From Psychrobacter glaciei (GTDB lineage: Bacteria > Pseudomonadota > Gammaproteobacteria > Pseudomonadales > Moraxellaceae): DNA of 64,000 nucleotides. A program made the translations under genes and the position numbers. Below are positions 31,498-41,334 of the stretch, one piece after another. The notes beneath the pieces are model-generated. The model was not told where the DNA came from. It saw nothing but the letters and a program-made list of their open reading frames with translations, and did no database searches. The stretch covers positions 62,001-126,000 of the forward strand of contig NZ_BMZR01000005.1 in assembly GCF_014652895.1 (NCBI RefSeq), written 5' to 3'. Positions within the stretch are counted from its first letter, which is position 1, and the number at the start of each line of letters is the position of its first letter.

Positions 31498-32061
31498 TTA
31501 ACCTTCATCATCAAAATTATCTATACGACTACTTTGGTCTTTAGATTTGCTGTACTTACGCAGTCGGATGTAGATAGTTTTGGTGACAGTGGCGATCAGT
31601 TTTTGCTGATCATCAAAGATATCGGCCTGATATTCACGAAAGACCGCATCACCATCTTTGGCCAGTTCTTGAATAGTGATGATTTCAGCACTGGGGATTT
31701 TCATCCGAGTGATCACTTTACTGTTACCTGGCGCGACAAAGTCGATATGTGAGCTTTTGTCCCACACCACGTAGCTACTGCCCAATTGATGCATGAGCAT
31801 AATCATATAAAATGGATCAACCATCGAATATAAACTACCACCAAACTGAGTGCCGACGATATTTTTGTTCAAAGCATTAAGTCCCATACTGACGACGCAC
31901 AGACCTTGATCTAGATTGATATGATCGATTTTGATACCTGCACCGATATAAGGCGCATAGGTATTGATGCGTAGCTTAAGTAAATGTGGTGTCAGTAATG
32001 GCATGATGCTTTGTTTAGCCCGACGTTTTAATGTCTCAAAATTGGATGGTAGTAAACGCAT
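31498..32061 (-). CDS. DUF4442-type hotdog-fold protein (putative acyl-CoA thioesterase-like)
   Basis: 187 residues. NIVGTQFGGSLYSMVDPFYMIMLMHQLG followed by VVWDKSSHIDFVAPG is characteristic of the DUF4442/YiiD-C-like hotdog proteins. The HIDFVAPG segment resembles hotdog thioesterase active regions. The substrate is unknown and catalytic activity is not proven by the sequence. It is transcribed alone, convergent with the rplS operon. The lysine/arginine- and aspartate-rich tail (YSKSKDQSSRIDNFDDEG) is probably disordered. Confidence 0.7.
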   Translation of the reverse strand: MRLLPSNFETLKRRAKQSIMPLLTPHLLKLRINTYAPYIGAGIKIDHINLDQGLCVVSMGLNALNKNIVGTQFGGSLYSMVDPFYMIMLMHQLGSSYVVWDKSSHIDFVAPGNSKVITRMKIPSAEIITIQELAKDGDAVFREYQADIFDDQQKLIATVTKTIYIRLRKYSKSKDQSSRIDNFDDEG

Positions 32062-32579
32062 GAACTTATCCTGTTATTGCTTCTAAGTTTTTCTATTTGT
32101 TTTAATACAGCTGATTATTTAAAAGATATTTGTATTGCGCATAATCATTAGGGGGTATTTATCATAAGTAAAAAACACCAAGACCGCTAGCCTTAAAGCG
32201 TAACTGACATGGATTTTCTATGGTTACTTTAAAGTTACCATAATCTATTTAGTATAATTATCTTTAGTATTTATTTATGTGATAGCTAATGTCCAAATAT
32301 AGATGATTGTTAAGAAAAAGGTCATTTATTTTAATTTAAAGCCTATATTAGATATGTTTTTTCCTCATGGTTTCCTATTAAGTTCAATATCGTGCTAAAT
32401 AGAAACTTTAATTTATATATTATAATGAGATACACAGTATCTTTAAATGGTTCTAAGTTCGCATTTCAAGTTCTCATGTCATACAATAGCTTGCAATTTT
32501 TAATGAACGCTTTAGTCACATAAAGTTTCACTATTAAATTATCAGTTAACCAAAGCCTCAGTCGACACAAGGAAATGTG
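32062..32579. other. AT-rich divergent spacer upstream of DUF3360 gene
   Basis: More than 500 bp, strongly AT-rich, between divergent genes. I see no gene, strong hairpin or known riboswitch core. Confidence 0.4.
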
Positions 32580-34106
32580 ATGAGTAACACTCAGATCCCT
32601 TCTCCAGGGTCTAATCAACAGCCGTCAAACCCGTCAGATTACGACACAGAGTCATTAGGTAGCTATGTCGATTTGCACAAGCCAAGTTCAAGCTTTGATA
32701 GTCGTGATGATTATCTGAATCATGAATTGCAGATCATGCAGCCCAAACGCTGGCGTCCCAATTTACCGTTTCGTGATTATCGCTTTGAATATGAAGACAC
32801 TATTCCTGCAATGGCCGCAACGATTGGCAAAGTGGTTATGGTAGGTGCGATTGCTGCAACATTTGCAGGTCCACTTGGTTTGGGCGATGCGTTTGTTTTA
32901 GAAAACGTTCGTTATGAGCTATTAATTGTTTCATTTTTTATTATCTTATTTTCAGGCTTTCTGCTCCCGACAGCCAACCTCGCAGGTACTCACGGCCCCC
33001 TTATTCCACTTATTCCTATTGTTGTAGCTGCTGGTGGCCATCCAATGGCGTTTGGTCTGCTCATCGGTGCTTTTGGCTTACTGCTTGCTATTAGCAAAGG
33101 GGGAAGCTTGCTAGCCAATTTAACCAGTAAAGGTGTATGCGGTGGCCTCTTGATTTACTTAGGGTTTATCGGGACGACCTCACAGGTTAAAAACTTGTTT
33201 GCATGGTCAGAGAGTATCGGCATGTCGCATATTGCCTTTTTCATTATTTTGGCCACTATCCTGTTATATGCATTGCTTGAGCACTGGCAAAAACGCTGGC
33301 TTGCTGTACCGCTAAGCTGTGTCTTAGGTGGTGGTCTTGCTTTTGCATTGGGCGCACCCTTTGAGTTCAAAACCGCACCAGGTCTGCCGAATATGAATCC
33401 GATGTATTGGTGGGGTGAAAATACTGGTTGGATGCTAGGATTACCGACAGTTGAGAGCTTTATTATTGTACTGCCATTTGCTATTTTGGCAGTTGCTATG
33501 TGGTCACCAGATTTTTTAGGCCATCAGGTATTCCAAAAAATCAGCTATCCTAAACGTACTGAAAAAGTGCTCATGGATATCGATGACACAATGACTAGCG
33601 CTTCGTTTCGTCAGGTAGTTGGCTCTGTATTGGGCGGTGCTAACTTTGCATCATCGTGGGGCACCTATATTGTCCCAGCAGCGATTGCCAAACGTCCGAT
33701 TCCTGCCGGTGCCTTATTGACGGCATTGTTTTGTATTATCGCAGGGGTTTGGGGCTATCCAATGGATTTGGCTATCTGGCAGCCAGTGATGTGTGTGGCA
33801 TTGATCGTTGGGGTATTTATCCCACTGCTTGAAGCTGGCATGGAGATGACTCGCGAAGGAAAAACGACCCAGTCTGCTGCGATTGTGGTGTTTGCCTCTG
33901 CACTGGTAAATCCTGCGTTTGGTTGGTCGCTCACGCTATTGCTCGATAACTTGGGCTTGATTGGCTCTAAAGAACGTAGTGCCAATTTGACTAAAATGAG
34001 CCGCTGGATCATACCGGGTATTATGTTTGTGGTATTGACTGGCGTGATGGCTATCGTTGGTATGTTGCCAGGCATCCCAGCTTTAATGGCTAACTTCCGT
34101 CATTAG
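32580..34106 (+). CDS. DUF3360 family membrane transport protein
   Basis: 508 residues from the ATG at 32580 (AAGGAAATGTG upstream; a GTG one codon earlier is possible). A soluble N-terminus of about 75 residues (LHKPSSSFDSRDDYLNHELQIMQPKRWRPNLPFRDYRFEYEDTIPAMAATIGK) precedes ten or more membrane helices. NLAGTHGPLIPLIPIVVAAGGHP is typical of the DUF3360 family. That family is distantly related to the SulP/xanthine permease fold. Substrate unknown. It is monocistronic with its own terminator. Confidence 0.8.
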   Translation: MSNTQIPSPGSNQQPSNPSDYDTESLGSYVDLHKPSSSFDSRDDYLNHELQIMQPKRWRPNLPFRDYRFEYEDTIPAMAATIGKVVMVGAIAATFAGPLGLGDAFVLENVRYELLIVSFFIILFSGFLLPTANLAGTHGPLIPLIPIVVAAGGHPMAFGLLIGAFGLLLAISKGGSLLANLTSKGVCGGLLIYLGFIGTTSQVKNLFAWSESIGMSHIAFFIILATILLYALLEHWQKRWLAVPLSCVLGGGLAFALGAPFEFKTAPGLPNMNPMYWWGENTGWMLGLPTVESFIIVLPFAILAVAMWSPDFLGHQVFQKISYPKRTEKVLMDIDDTMTSASFRQVVGSVLGGANFASSWGTYIVPAAIAKRPIPAGALLTALFCIIAGVWGYPMDLAIWQPVMCVALIVGVFIPLLEAGMEMTREGKTTQSAAIVVFASALVNPAFGWSLTLLLDNLGLIGSKERSANLTKMSRWIIPGIMFVVLTGVMAIVGMLPGIPALMANFRH

Positions 34107-34142
34107 TAGTATGTTGCTGAATAAACGATAATAGAACAAACT

Positions 34143-34166
34143 AAGTCAGCGAAAGCTGGCTTTTTT
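34143..34166 (+). terminator. Terminator after DUF3360 gene
   Basis: AGTCAGC-GAAA-GCTGGCT (one G-T wobble) followed by TTTTT. Confidence 0.85.
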
Positions 34167-34250
34167 ATGGGTGATACTATGATAATAATTGGCTTGTAAA
34201 ACAATGACTCCCGCCCCATAACTAGCAGTATTATAAGACTTTTAAGAGCA

Positions 34251-36104
34251 ATGAATTCTATGGTTAATGTCTCAGAATCGAGTCCTATCGATGATAAAAA
34301 AGCCCGTCTTAAGCATTTAATTCAGCGCCTACCAAATTTGCCAGGCGTGTATAAAATGCTGGGGAAAAACGGTGATATCTTATACGTTGGCAAGGCTAAA
34401 TCACTGAAAAGCCGCGTAAACAGCTACTTTGCAAAGACGATCGATCATCCAAAGACACGAGCATTAGTGGCGCGAATTCATAATATTGAGACCATCATCA
34501 CACGTAGTGAGACAGAAGCGCTGTTACTTGAGCAAAATCTGATTAAAGAATATCGTCCACCTTATAACGTGTTGCTACGGGATGATAAATCTTACCTCTA
34601 TGTGTTTATCTCAGCCGACAAGCCTTATCCAAGATTGGCGTATGGTCGCGGTAAAGGCAATCATCAAAAGGGTCGATTCTTTGGGCCGTTTCCATCTGCT
34701 CATGCAGCAAAAGAGACACTGGTGCTGATGCAAAAAATGTTTCAAATGCGTCAATGTACCAATACTTTCTTCAAGCAACGTAAGCGTCCTTGTCTTGAGT
34801 ATCAGATTAAACGTTGCCGTGCGCCCTGTGTCGGCTTGGTATCAGCAGAAGAGTATGCAGAAGATGTTAATAATACGATTCGCTTTTTGAAGGGTGATTC
34901 TAGCGATATTCACACCACGCTGATTGAAAAAATGGAAGCATCAGCTGAAGAGTTAGATTTTGAGAAAGCAGTATTTTATCGCGATCAGCTCTCTATGCTG
35001 CGTGAAGTGCAGGCCAAGCAAGCTGTCTATACCGTACAAGGCGAGGCCGATGTGATTGCGATTGCCAGTCAGGCAGGCATGACGTGTGTCAACGTATTAA
35101 CCGTACGTGGCGGGCGCGTATTGGGTGGTAAGAACTATTTCCCTGATGTCGACAGCAGTGAATCGCTCGCAGATAATTTATCTGCTTTTATTACCTCTTT
35201 CTATTTTCAAGTAACCGATGACTTGCCAGCAGAAATTATGCTAACTCATGAGCTACCGGATCAGGTGGCGGTGAGCGAAGCTTTAGCCACGCACTTTGGT
35301 AGCAAAGTCGTCATCAAAACCAATGTACGTGAACATCGTGCAGAGTGGTTAGATTTGGCAAAATTGAACACGAATAACGCGCTAAAAACCAAGCTGGGTG
35401 ATTATTTAGAATTGCATGCACGCTTTGGTGCACTAAAAGATGTATTGGCCGATGTCACTGAGCGCACCATTGATCGGATTGAGTGTTTTGATATCTCACA
35501 TACGATGGGTGAAGCGACCATTGGTAGTTGTGTGGTATTCGACCAAGGTGGCTCGCGTCGCCGTGATTATCGTCAGTATGCTATCCATGACATCGTAGGC
35601 GGTGATGACTATGCAGCGATGAAACAAGTGCTGACACGGCGTTATAAGAAGCAGCCGTTGCCAGATCTGTTGCTCATTGACGGTGGTAAAGGTCAGCTTG
35701 GTATTGCCAAAGAAGTATTAACTGAATTGGGTATTCTTGGTGATACTTTGCTCATTAGTGTGGCAAAAGGGGAAGGGCGCAAGGCTGGGCTTGAAGTATT
35801 GCACTTTATCGATCATGAGCCGCTAGATCTACCAATGGATAGCAAAGCGCTGCATTTATTGATGCATATTCGCGATGAGGCGCATCGTTTTGCGATCACG
35901 GCGCACCGTAAAAAGCGTGATAAGCGCCGTTCATCCTCAGTATTAGAAGTGATACCAGGACTGGGCGAAAAGCGCCGTCGTGATTTGCTCAATCACTTTG
36001 GTGGTATGCAGCAATTGCTTGGTGCGTCTCAACAAGAGCTGTCTGGAGTGCAAGGTATTGGTCCGGTATTAGCGAAAACCGTTTATAAAGTGTTGCATGA
36101 GTAG
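34251..36104 (+). CDS. uvrC: Excinuclease ABC subunit C
   Basis: 617 residues. The N-terminal GIY-YIG nuclease ([31 protein letters not shown]) makes the 3' incision. A cysteine cluster ([27 protein letters not shown]) and UVR motif ([18 protein letters not shown]) follow. The RNase H-like 5' nuclease domain has [19 protein letters not shown] and [12 protein letters not shown]. Tandem helix-hairpin-helix motifs end the protein. Part of UvrABC nucleotide excision repair. The start could be ATG 34251 or 34260. Confidence 0.97.
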   Translation: MNSMVNVSESSPIDDKKARLKHLIQRLPNLPGVYKMLGKNGDILYVGKAKSLKSRVNSYFAKTIDHPKTRALVARIHNIETIITRSETEALLLEQNLIKEYRPPYNVLLRDDKSYLYVFISADKPYPRLAYGRGKGNHQKGRFFGPFPSAHAAKETLVLMQKMFQMRQCTNTFFKQRKRPCLEYQIKRCRAPCVGLVSAEEYAEDVNNTIRFLKGDSSDIHTTLIEKMEASAEELDFEKAVFYRDQLSMLREVQAKQAVYTVQGEADVIAIASQAGMTCVNVLTVRGGRVLGGKNYFPDVDSSESLADNLSAFITSFYFQVTDDLPAEIMLTHELPDQVAVSEALATHFGSKVVIKTNVREHRAEWLDLAKLNTNNALKTKLGDYLELHARFGALKDVLADVTERTIDRIECFDISHTMGEATIGSCVVFDQGGSRRRDYRQYAIHDIVGGDDYAAMKQVLTRRYKKQPLPDLLLIDGGKGQLGIAKEVLTELGILGDTLLISVAKGEGRKAGLEVLHFIDHEPLDLPMDSKALHLLMHIRDEAHRFAITAHRKKRDKRRSSSVLEVIPGLGEKRRRDLLNHFGGMQQLLGASQQELSGVQGIGPVLAKTVYKVLHE

Positions 36105-36117
36105 TTTTATTGATTGT

Positions 36118-36158
36118 AAAAAAGGGCGTCCTAGAAATATCTAAGACAGCCCTTTTTT
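36118..36158. terminator. Shared bidirectional terminator between uvrC and folA
   Basis: AAAAAAGGGC and GCCCTTTTTT flank an imperfect inner stem (TAGA/TCTA), giving A and T tracts usable from both convergent genes. Confidence 0.85.
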
Positions 36159-36185
36159 CAATCATTTTTAATGAGCAGGTGACAG

Positions 36186-36758
36186 TTATTCAGCAGCTTT
36201 TACTTTATAAGTCACAAATTTAAAGTCCAACGCACTCTTTTCATCGTGCATCTGCTCAGACTCTTCTGCCGCTTCAAACTCACTTGGCAATTCAGGATAA
36301 AAAGCCTCACCATCAGCGATCTCAGTATCTACATGGGTCAGCTCAATACGATCGGTATACATCATCGCCTCTTTAAACACGCGTTCACCGCCAATCACCC
36401 AAATCGTATCCAAATGTGCGCCATGCGCCAGACTGGCCGCTTGTGTGAGAGCATCATCTAGGTTATGCGTGACATAAGCATTGGTCTTACCGACAAGGCC
36501 TTTTTGTTCAGCATAATCCATCTGAGTACTGATGATAAAGCTTACTCGATTTGGCAAAGGCTTGCTGCCCATTGATTCAAAGGTCTTGCGCCCCATGATG
36601 ACGATACCTTTAATAGCACCATCACTATCTTTGGTTGTCATCTTTTTGAAATGCTGCAAGTCCGCTGAGATGTGCCACGGCAGCGCATTGTCTTTACCGA
36701 TACAGCGATTACTACTGATAGCAGCGATTTGGGCGACTTCGGTGTGGGCATAACTCAT
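36186..36758 (-). CDS. folA: Dihydrofolate reductase
   Basis: 190 residues, somewhat longer than the 159-residue E. coli enzyme. AISSNRCIGKDNALPWHISADLQHFKKMT, IVIMGRKTFESMG-PLPNR and IWVIGGERVF give the substrate and NADPH sites, with D in the position after the PW (ISADLQHFK). It reduces dihydrofolate, replenishing the folate used by ThyA. Insertions such as TTKDSDGAIKG account for the length. Last gene of lgt-thyA-folA on the minus strand, 64 bp from thyA. Confidence 0.95.
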   Translation of the reverse strand: MSYAHTEVAQIAAISSNRCIGKDNALPWHISADLQHFKKMTTKDSDGAIKGIVIMGRKTFESMGSKPLPNRVSFIISTQMDYAEQKGLVGKTNAYVTHNLDDALTQAASLAHGAHLDTIWVIGGERVFKEAMMYTDRIELTHVDTEIADGEAFYPELPSEFEAAEESEQMHDEKSALDFKFVTYKVKAAE

Positions 36759-36822
36759 AACGTATCCTTTTTATTATCTTTTACAATGCTAATCTTATTT
36801 GAATCAGTCAATCAGACAGATG

Positions 36823-37683
36823 CTATACCGCAACTTTTGCTTTGATAGCAGGATGGGATTCATAACCTTCAACGCTAATATCGTCATAATTGAAGGCAAA
36901 AATGTCATTGACCTCAGGGTTAAGCGTCAACGTTGGCAGTGTATATAGCGAACGCGTCAACTGTAACTCAACTTGCTCACGGTGGTTTTGATAAATATGG
37001 CAATCACCACCCGTCCAGATGAATTCGCCTACTTCTAGACCACAAATTTGCGCGACCATATGGGTAAGCAGGGCATAGCTGGCAATGTTAAACGGCACAC
37101 CTAGGAATAAATCTGCTGAGCGCTGATAGAGCTGGCACGACAGTTTATTGTCCGCGACGAAGAATTGAAACATGGTATGACAAGGCGGCAAGGCGACTTG
37201 ATCTGCTTCGCCAGGGTTCCAACCAGACACAATCAAACGGCGTGAATTGGGGTTGGTTTTTATTTGCTCGATGACTTGGGTGATTTGATCGACACCATCC
37301 GCATGGTAATTGCCGTTTTCATCTTTGGTTGCGCCATAATTGCGCCATTGATGACCATAGACAGGGCCCAAGTCACCAGCAGGACGATTAAAACGAGCCG
37401 TCTGCTCTACAGTAGCCCATTCATTCCAAATGCGTACACCATTGGCTTGTAAATAATCGACGTGAGTACTACCACTTAAAAACCAAAATAGCTCATAGGC
37501 GATGGATTTAAAATGGACTTTTTTGGTGGTTAATAGCGGAAACCCTGACGCCAAGTCAAAACGTAGCTGTGCGCCAAAGTGGCTGAGCGTACCAGTGCCA
37601 GTACGATCGCCTTTTTCAGTGCCTGTGGTCAAAACGTGTTTGAGCAAGTCTAAATAGCCCTGCTCATTATTGTTATTGATCAT
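36823..37683 (-). CDS. thyA: Thymidylate synthase
   Basis: 286 residues. Arginine loop [13 protein letters not shown], catalytic cysteine in [13 protein letters not shown], and the folate/dUMP segment [27 protein letters not shown]. It methylates dUMP to dTMP and produces dihydrofolate for FolA. I chose the ATG at 37681-37683, which has AAAAGAG upstream; an ATG six codons earlier is also open. It lies 63 bp downstream of lgt. Confidence 0.96.
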   Translation of the reverse strand: MINNNNEQGYLDLLKHVLTTGTEKGDRTGTGTLSHFGAQLRFDLASGFPLLTTKKVHFKSIAYELFWFLSGSTHVDYLQANGVRIWNEWATVEQTARFNRPAGDLGPVYGHQWRNYGATKDENGNYHADGVDQITQVIEQIKTNPNSRRLIVSGWNPGEADQVALPPCHTMFQFFVADNKLSCQLYQRSADLFLGVPFNIASYALLTHMVAQICGLEVGEFIWTGGDCHIYQNHREQVELQLTRSLYTLPTLTLNPEVNDIFAFNYDDISVEGYESHPAIKAKVAV

Positions 37684-37746
37684 AAAAATACTCTTTTGCA
37701 TTATTAAAATGCATTGTCAAAACCGATACTCGACTAAAAATACTTC

Positions 37747-38631
37747 TTAATAAGCAGCTTGCTTACCCCAGTCATAGATGCCGCGTTTGTAGGCATAAAT
37801 TAACAAGACAAAGCCGATAATTATCATTGGGGCGCTTAGTATTTGCCCTTTGGTCATCCAGCCTAACAAGATGAACCCTTGGTCGATGTCTGGCTGACGA
37901 AAGAATTCAATAATGAAACGGCTAAAGCCATAACCTAACATGAAAATACCGGTCGCTGCCATACGAGGGCGGGGTTTCGATGAATACCACCATAAGAATA
38001 AGAACAGCAATAGACCTTCAGCAAGCGCTTCATATAGCTGTGAAGGATGACGCGGCAGCAGATACTGACCATTAACTTCGGTCATTAGCTCTTGCAGCTC
38101 AGGATTGGTCTGTAACTGCTGCATATCGAAAGACGCGGCTTGCGGGAAATACGTCAACCAATTATAGCCGCCATCAGAGACACGCCCCCACAGCTCACCA
38201 TTGATATAATTGCCAATGCGGCCAAACAATAAACCCGTCGGTACGCATGGCACGACAAAATCTAGTACTTGGAATGGTGTCTTTTTATACTTACGAGCAA
38301 AATACAGCATACCAAGCATGACGCCGATCAAGCCGCCATGGAATGACATACCGCCTTCCCAGACTTTGAAAAGATAGGCTGGATTTTGTAGCAATTCACC
38401 AAACTGATAGAACAAGACATAGCCGACACGGCCGCCCAAAATGACGCCGAGTGCCCCAAAAAATACTAAGTCCGAGACCATATCAGTGGTCCAATTATCG
38501 CGTTTGGTGCTGCGATACCATGCCAGACCGAAAGCGGCGGCAAATGCCAGTAAATACATCAGCCCATACCAATGGACTTCGACGGGTCCAATTGCTAATG
38601 CTACAGGATCGTACTGAGGATGAATCATCAT
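37747..38631 (-). CDS. lgt: Prolipoprotein diacylglyceryl transferase
   Basis: 294 residues with about seven membrane helices. Motifs: HWYGLMYLLAF, GGRVGYVLFY, WEGGMSFHGGLIG, the Lgt signature GRIGNYINGELWGR and RHPSQLYEA. It transfers diacylglycerol from phosphatidylglycerol to the lipobox cysteine, the first step of lipoprotein maturation. An insertion of about 20 residues before the RHPSQLYEA motif (DMQQLQTNPELQELMTEVNGQYLLP) is longer than in E. coli. First of lgt-thyA-folA. Confidence 0.96.
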   Translation of the reverse strand: MMIHPQYDPVALAIGPVEVHWYGLMYLLAFAAAFGLAWYRSTKRDNWTTDMVSDLVFFGALGVILGGRVGYVLFYQFGELLQNPAYLFKVWEGGMSFHGGLIGVMLGMLYFARKYKKTPFQVLDFVVPCVPTGLLFGRIGNYINGELWGRVSDGGYNWLTYFPQAASFDMQQLQTNPELQELMTEVNGQYLLPRHPSQLYEALAEGLLLFLFLWWYSSKPRPRMAATGIFMLGYGFSRFIIEFFRQPDIDQGFILLGWMTKGQILSAPMIIIGFVLLIYAYKRGIYDWGKQAAY

Positions 38632-38952
38632 AAGGGCATCATAATATTGATAATAAAGTGCTGACTATAATAGCAAAATTCGTCCCTTGCGAATACTATG
38701 ATGAGTGAATGGATGAGTGAATGGATGATTGAATGAATAGCAAAGCGATAAAAAACCCGATAAGATGAAAAAATTGCATTAATTTCTGAGGAATCATCAT
38801 GCATCTACATTTATCAACGCCACCGCTTTTGAGTGACAAAAATCAGAAATAACGGCTGATGAGACCTGATTAGCAAATAAAACCTTAAAGGACGTCTTTT
38901 ACCTTCGCTAACAAGTACTTGTACAACAGAAAATTATTATAAAAGGAACGCT
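38632..38952. other. Divergent spacer between lgt and NRDE gene
   Basis: About 320 bp holding a three-unit 12-bp tandem repeat at 38700-38735 and a possible 17-codon leader ORF at 38799-38852 behind TGAGGAATCATC. Confidence 0.4.
38700..38735 (+). repeat. 12-bp tandem repeat, three units
   Basis: Two exact GATGAGTGAATG units and a third with one change (GATGATTGAATG), about 70 bp upstream of lgt. Confidence 0.8.
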
Positions 38953-39774
38953 ATGTGTATCGTCGCTATTGCTTGGCAGTTATTTGATGAGTTGCCATTG
39001 GTATTATTGTCTAATCGTGATGAGTTTTTGCAGCGTCCGACTGAGCCGCTACATCAATGGTCTGATCAGCCTATTTATGCTGGCCGTGATAAGCAAAGCG
39101 GTGGTACATGGCTAGGTATTCATCAAGAAAAAAAGATAGGATTTTTTGAGCAGAATGGACGTTGGGCTGCGGTATTGAACTTTCGTGATGGTGTGCAAGC
39201 AAGCAGTGATGAGCGCTCACGTGGTGCGCTCGTGACTGAGTTTTTAACGGGAGATTTAAGCCCGATGGATTTTGCCCGAAGTATTAATTTGCAAGATTAT
39301 GCTGGGTTCAATCTTATTATTGGTGATACGGCACAAGCCGTCATCGTTAATAATCGCGGTCATGCACCCACGCCATTACATGCAGGACTTCATGTCATCT
39401 CTAATGGTCAGCCGGAGGACAGTTGGTTTAAAACCGAGCGTCTACGTGGCAGGCTGCGGCAAGAAGTGCTACCCTTGATTGCTGAGGACAGCTCACCTAA
39501 GTACTGGCAAGAGGCTGCTTTTAATGTATTGTCAGATAATACGAAAGCACCGGTGGACCAACTACCAGAGACGGGTATGAGCACTGAGATTGAGCAAACC
39601 TTGTCATCTGTTTATATCGAGCCAGTTGCTTTTGGCAATGCTGAAACCAGCAAACCCACTTACGGAACACGGACTCAAAGTATTTTAACCTTACGCCAAA
39701 ATAGGGCATCAGACAAACAAATCCTTGCTGAACTTATCAGCCATAAATGCAATCATCCTGCAAATCCCAAATAA
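38953..39774 (+). CDS. NRDE family protein (TANGO2-like)
   Basis: 273 residues. It begins MCIVAIAWQL and carries the name-giving motif LLSNRDEFLQRPTEPLHQW, then GRDKQSGGTWLGI and NFRDG. The N-terminal cysteine after Met suggests an Ntn-hydrolase-like fold, as proposed for the TANGO2/NRDE family. Its substrate in bacteria is not established. It is monocistronic, convergent with rppH across a long hairpin. Confidence 0.85.
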   Translation: MCIVAIAWQLFDELPLVLLSNRDEFLQRPTEPLHQWSDQPIYAGRDKQSGGTWLGIHQEKKIGFFEQNGRWAAVLNFRDGVQASSDERSRGALVTEFLTGDLSPMDFARSINLQDYAGFNLIIGDTAQAVIVNNRGHAPTPLHAGLHVISNGQPEDSWFKTERLRGRLRQEVLPLIAEDSSPKYWQEAAFNVLSDNTKAPVDQLPETGMSTEIEQTLSSVYIEPVAFGNAETSKPTYGTRTQSILTLRQNRASDKQILAELISHKCNHPANPK

Positions 39775-39776
39775 AA

Positions 39777-39821
39777 ATGCCCACATTAATATCTACGTTT
39801 TTTAGATATCAATGTGAGCAT
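39777..39821. terminator. Long hairpin between NRDE gene and rppH
   Basis: ATGC-CACATT-ATATCTA pairs with TAGATAT-AATGTG-GCAT, two mismatches, across a T-rich loop. No terminal T run, but the position between convergent genes suggests a bidirectional termination or RNA end-protecting structure. Confidence 0.6.
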
Positions 39822-39844
39822 GTGTTTTGTATTAAACTGTCTAC

Positions 39845-40366
39845 TTACTCCATTAACAAGTGATTGTCTTGCTCAGGAATAATAAGCTCTTGTCTAAGTG
39901 GTAGTTCGCGTGCCAGTTCTTGCAAGGCGCGACGATATACTCCGCGTTTAAAGTGAATTACTTGTCCGAGTGGATACCAGTAGCTGACCCATTGCCAATG
40001 GTCAAATTCCGGTTTTCCCGCATCAAAGCGGATGTGTTGAGTATTTGGCTCATCTAAGCGCAGCAAAAACCACTTTTGTTTTTGCCCAATACATAAAGGG
40101 TGCTGTCCGTGACGGACATAGCGTTTTGGCAGGCGATAGCGCAACCAATCTTGCGTGACTGCCAATAAGTCCACATGACGCGGATGTAAACCGACCTCTT
40201 CCCAGAGTTCGCGATACATCGCATCCATCGGCGTCTCTCCACGGTCGATGCCGCCTTGCGGAAATTGCCAAGCGTTGTGACCAATGCGTTTTGCCCACAG
40301 AACTTGCCCTTGTGTATTTGCCAAGATGATACCGACATTGGCGCGAAAGCCGTCTGCATCTATCAT
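39845..40366 (-). CDS. rppH: RNA pyrophosphohydrolase RppH
   Basis: 173 residues. It starts [17 protein letters not shown] as in other RppH proteins, and the Nudix box [22 protein letters not shown] is complete. RppH removes pyrophosphate from mRNA 5' ends and so triggers RNase E decay. ATG at 40364-40366 with AAGG upstream; a longer frame to 40429 adds 21 non-homologous residues. Confidence 0.95.
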   Translation of the reverse strand: MIDADGFRANVGIILANTQGQVLWAKRIGHNAWQFPQGGIDRGETPMDAMYRELWEEVGLHPRHVDLLAVTQDWLRYRLPKRYVRHGQHPLCIGQKQKWFLLRLDEPNTQHIRFDAGKPEFDHWQWVSYWYPLGQVIHFKRGVYRRALQELARELPLRQELIIPEQDNHLLME

Positions 40367-40906
40367 GACTAAACCTTTTAATATGTCTAAAAATAGCTTA
40401 TTCCCACATAACACCGTGACAGCAATCATAATTATTATAGGGTGACTGTTATCGATATCAGGTAAAAATAAGATTCATTACCGTTATTAAACCAAGAAAC
40501 AAGCAAAATGTGTAACAGTATTTTGCTATAAAATGTTTCACGAGTTTAGTCCTTTAAAATCAGTGAGTTAGAAATAGATTTTTGTAAGCCGATTTTAGGC
40601 ATTATTAAGACAAACCTAGGTCACAGTAAAAAATCTGTGTTCAGTGTAAGGCTACGAGTCTGGCTAGCGAAAGTGTACCCTCGAAAACAGACTCACCGAG
40701 CGCTCATGGCGATAATCTGACAAGAATAATCTAGGGCGTGTTCTCACTTTGAATTCATTTAGATCATTATCGATCGAATGGAGGGCGTATCCTAAGACAA
40801 TGGCTGTATAAAATCTCGCTTTGGCTTATGCTACACTAGCCAAGCGGCATATCTTTCAAACAATAAAAAATAGGCAATACGTCAATTAAAATAAGGAATA
40901 TCTACA
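40367..40906. other. rppH/osmC divergent spacer with structured segment and repeat relic
   Basis: 540 bp. Two hairpins lie close together: CACAG/CTGTG at 40622-40639 and GAGTCTG/CAGACTC at 40656-40694. A shortened MITE copy follows at 40733-40793. Confidence 0.45.
40733..40793. mobile_element. 61-bp internally deleted copy of the 162-bp MITE-like element
   Basis: The left end AGGGCGTGTTCTCA is followed almost directly by sequence matching the right end of the full copies (CATTTAGAT, ATCGAT-GAAT, GAGG...CCT). The right tip differs from the complete copies only by transitions, as expected for a decayed relic. Confidence 0.65.
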
Positions 40907-41320
40907 ATGTCAGAGTCAAAAGCAAGCGTCACATGGCAAGAGAACAAAGCCTTTATGGGCGTGTCACCATCAGGACATAATGTACAAATAGATGCTGATA
41001 AAGAAAAAGGTTCAAGCCCGATGGAGCTGATCTTACTAGGGCTGGGTGGCTGTGCGAGCTACGATGTGGTAGCGATCTTACAAAAGTCACGCCAAGAGGT
41101 GACAGACGTGCGTTGTGAACTGACCGCGCAACGTGCCGAAACTGTACCAGCAGTATATACCGATATTCACATGCACTTTGTTGTGACAGGGCAAGATATC
41201 AAAGACAAACAGGTTGAGAAGGCCATTCATTTATCAGCAGAAAAATACTGCTCTGCCAGTAGAATGTTGGTACAAGGTGGGGTGAATATTACCCACGATT
41301 TTGAAGTGATTGTAGGGTAG
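40907..41320 (+). CDS. OsmC/Ohr family protein
   Basis: 137 residues. The two cysteines typical of the family are C49 (LGLGGCASYDVV) and C115 (AEKYCSASRML). The closest subfamily appears to be the YhfA-like OsmC proteins. Members are thiol-dependent organic hydroperoxidases, though YhfA-type activity is poorly defined. AAGGAATAT precedes the ATG. A MAPEG gene follows 14 bp later, so the two are probably cotranscribed. Confidence 0.88.
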   Translation: MSESKASVTWQENKAFMGVSPSGHNVQIDADKEKGSSPMELILLGLGGCASYDVVAILQKSRQEVTDVRCELTAQRAETVPAVYTDIHMHFVVTGQDIKDKQVEKAIHLSAEKYCSASRMLVQGGVNITHDFEVIVG

Positions 41321-41334
41321 GGGCAAATAGAACA

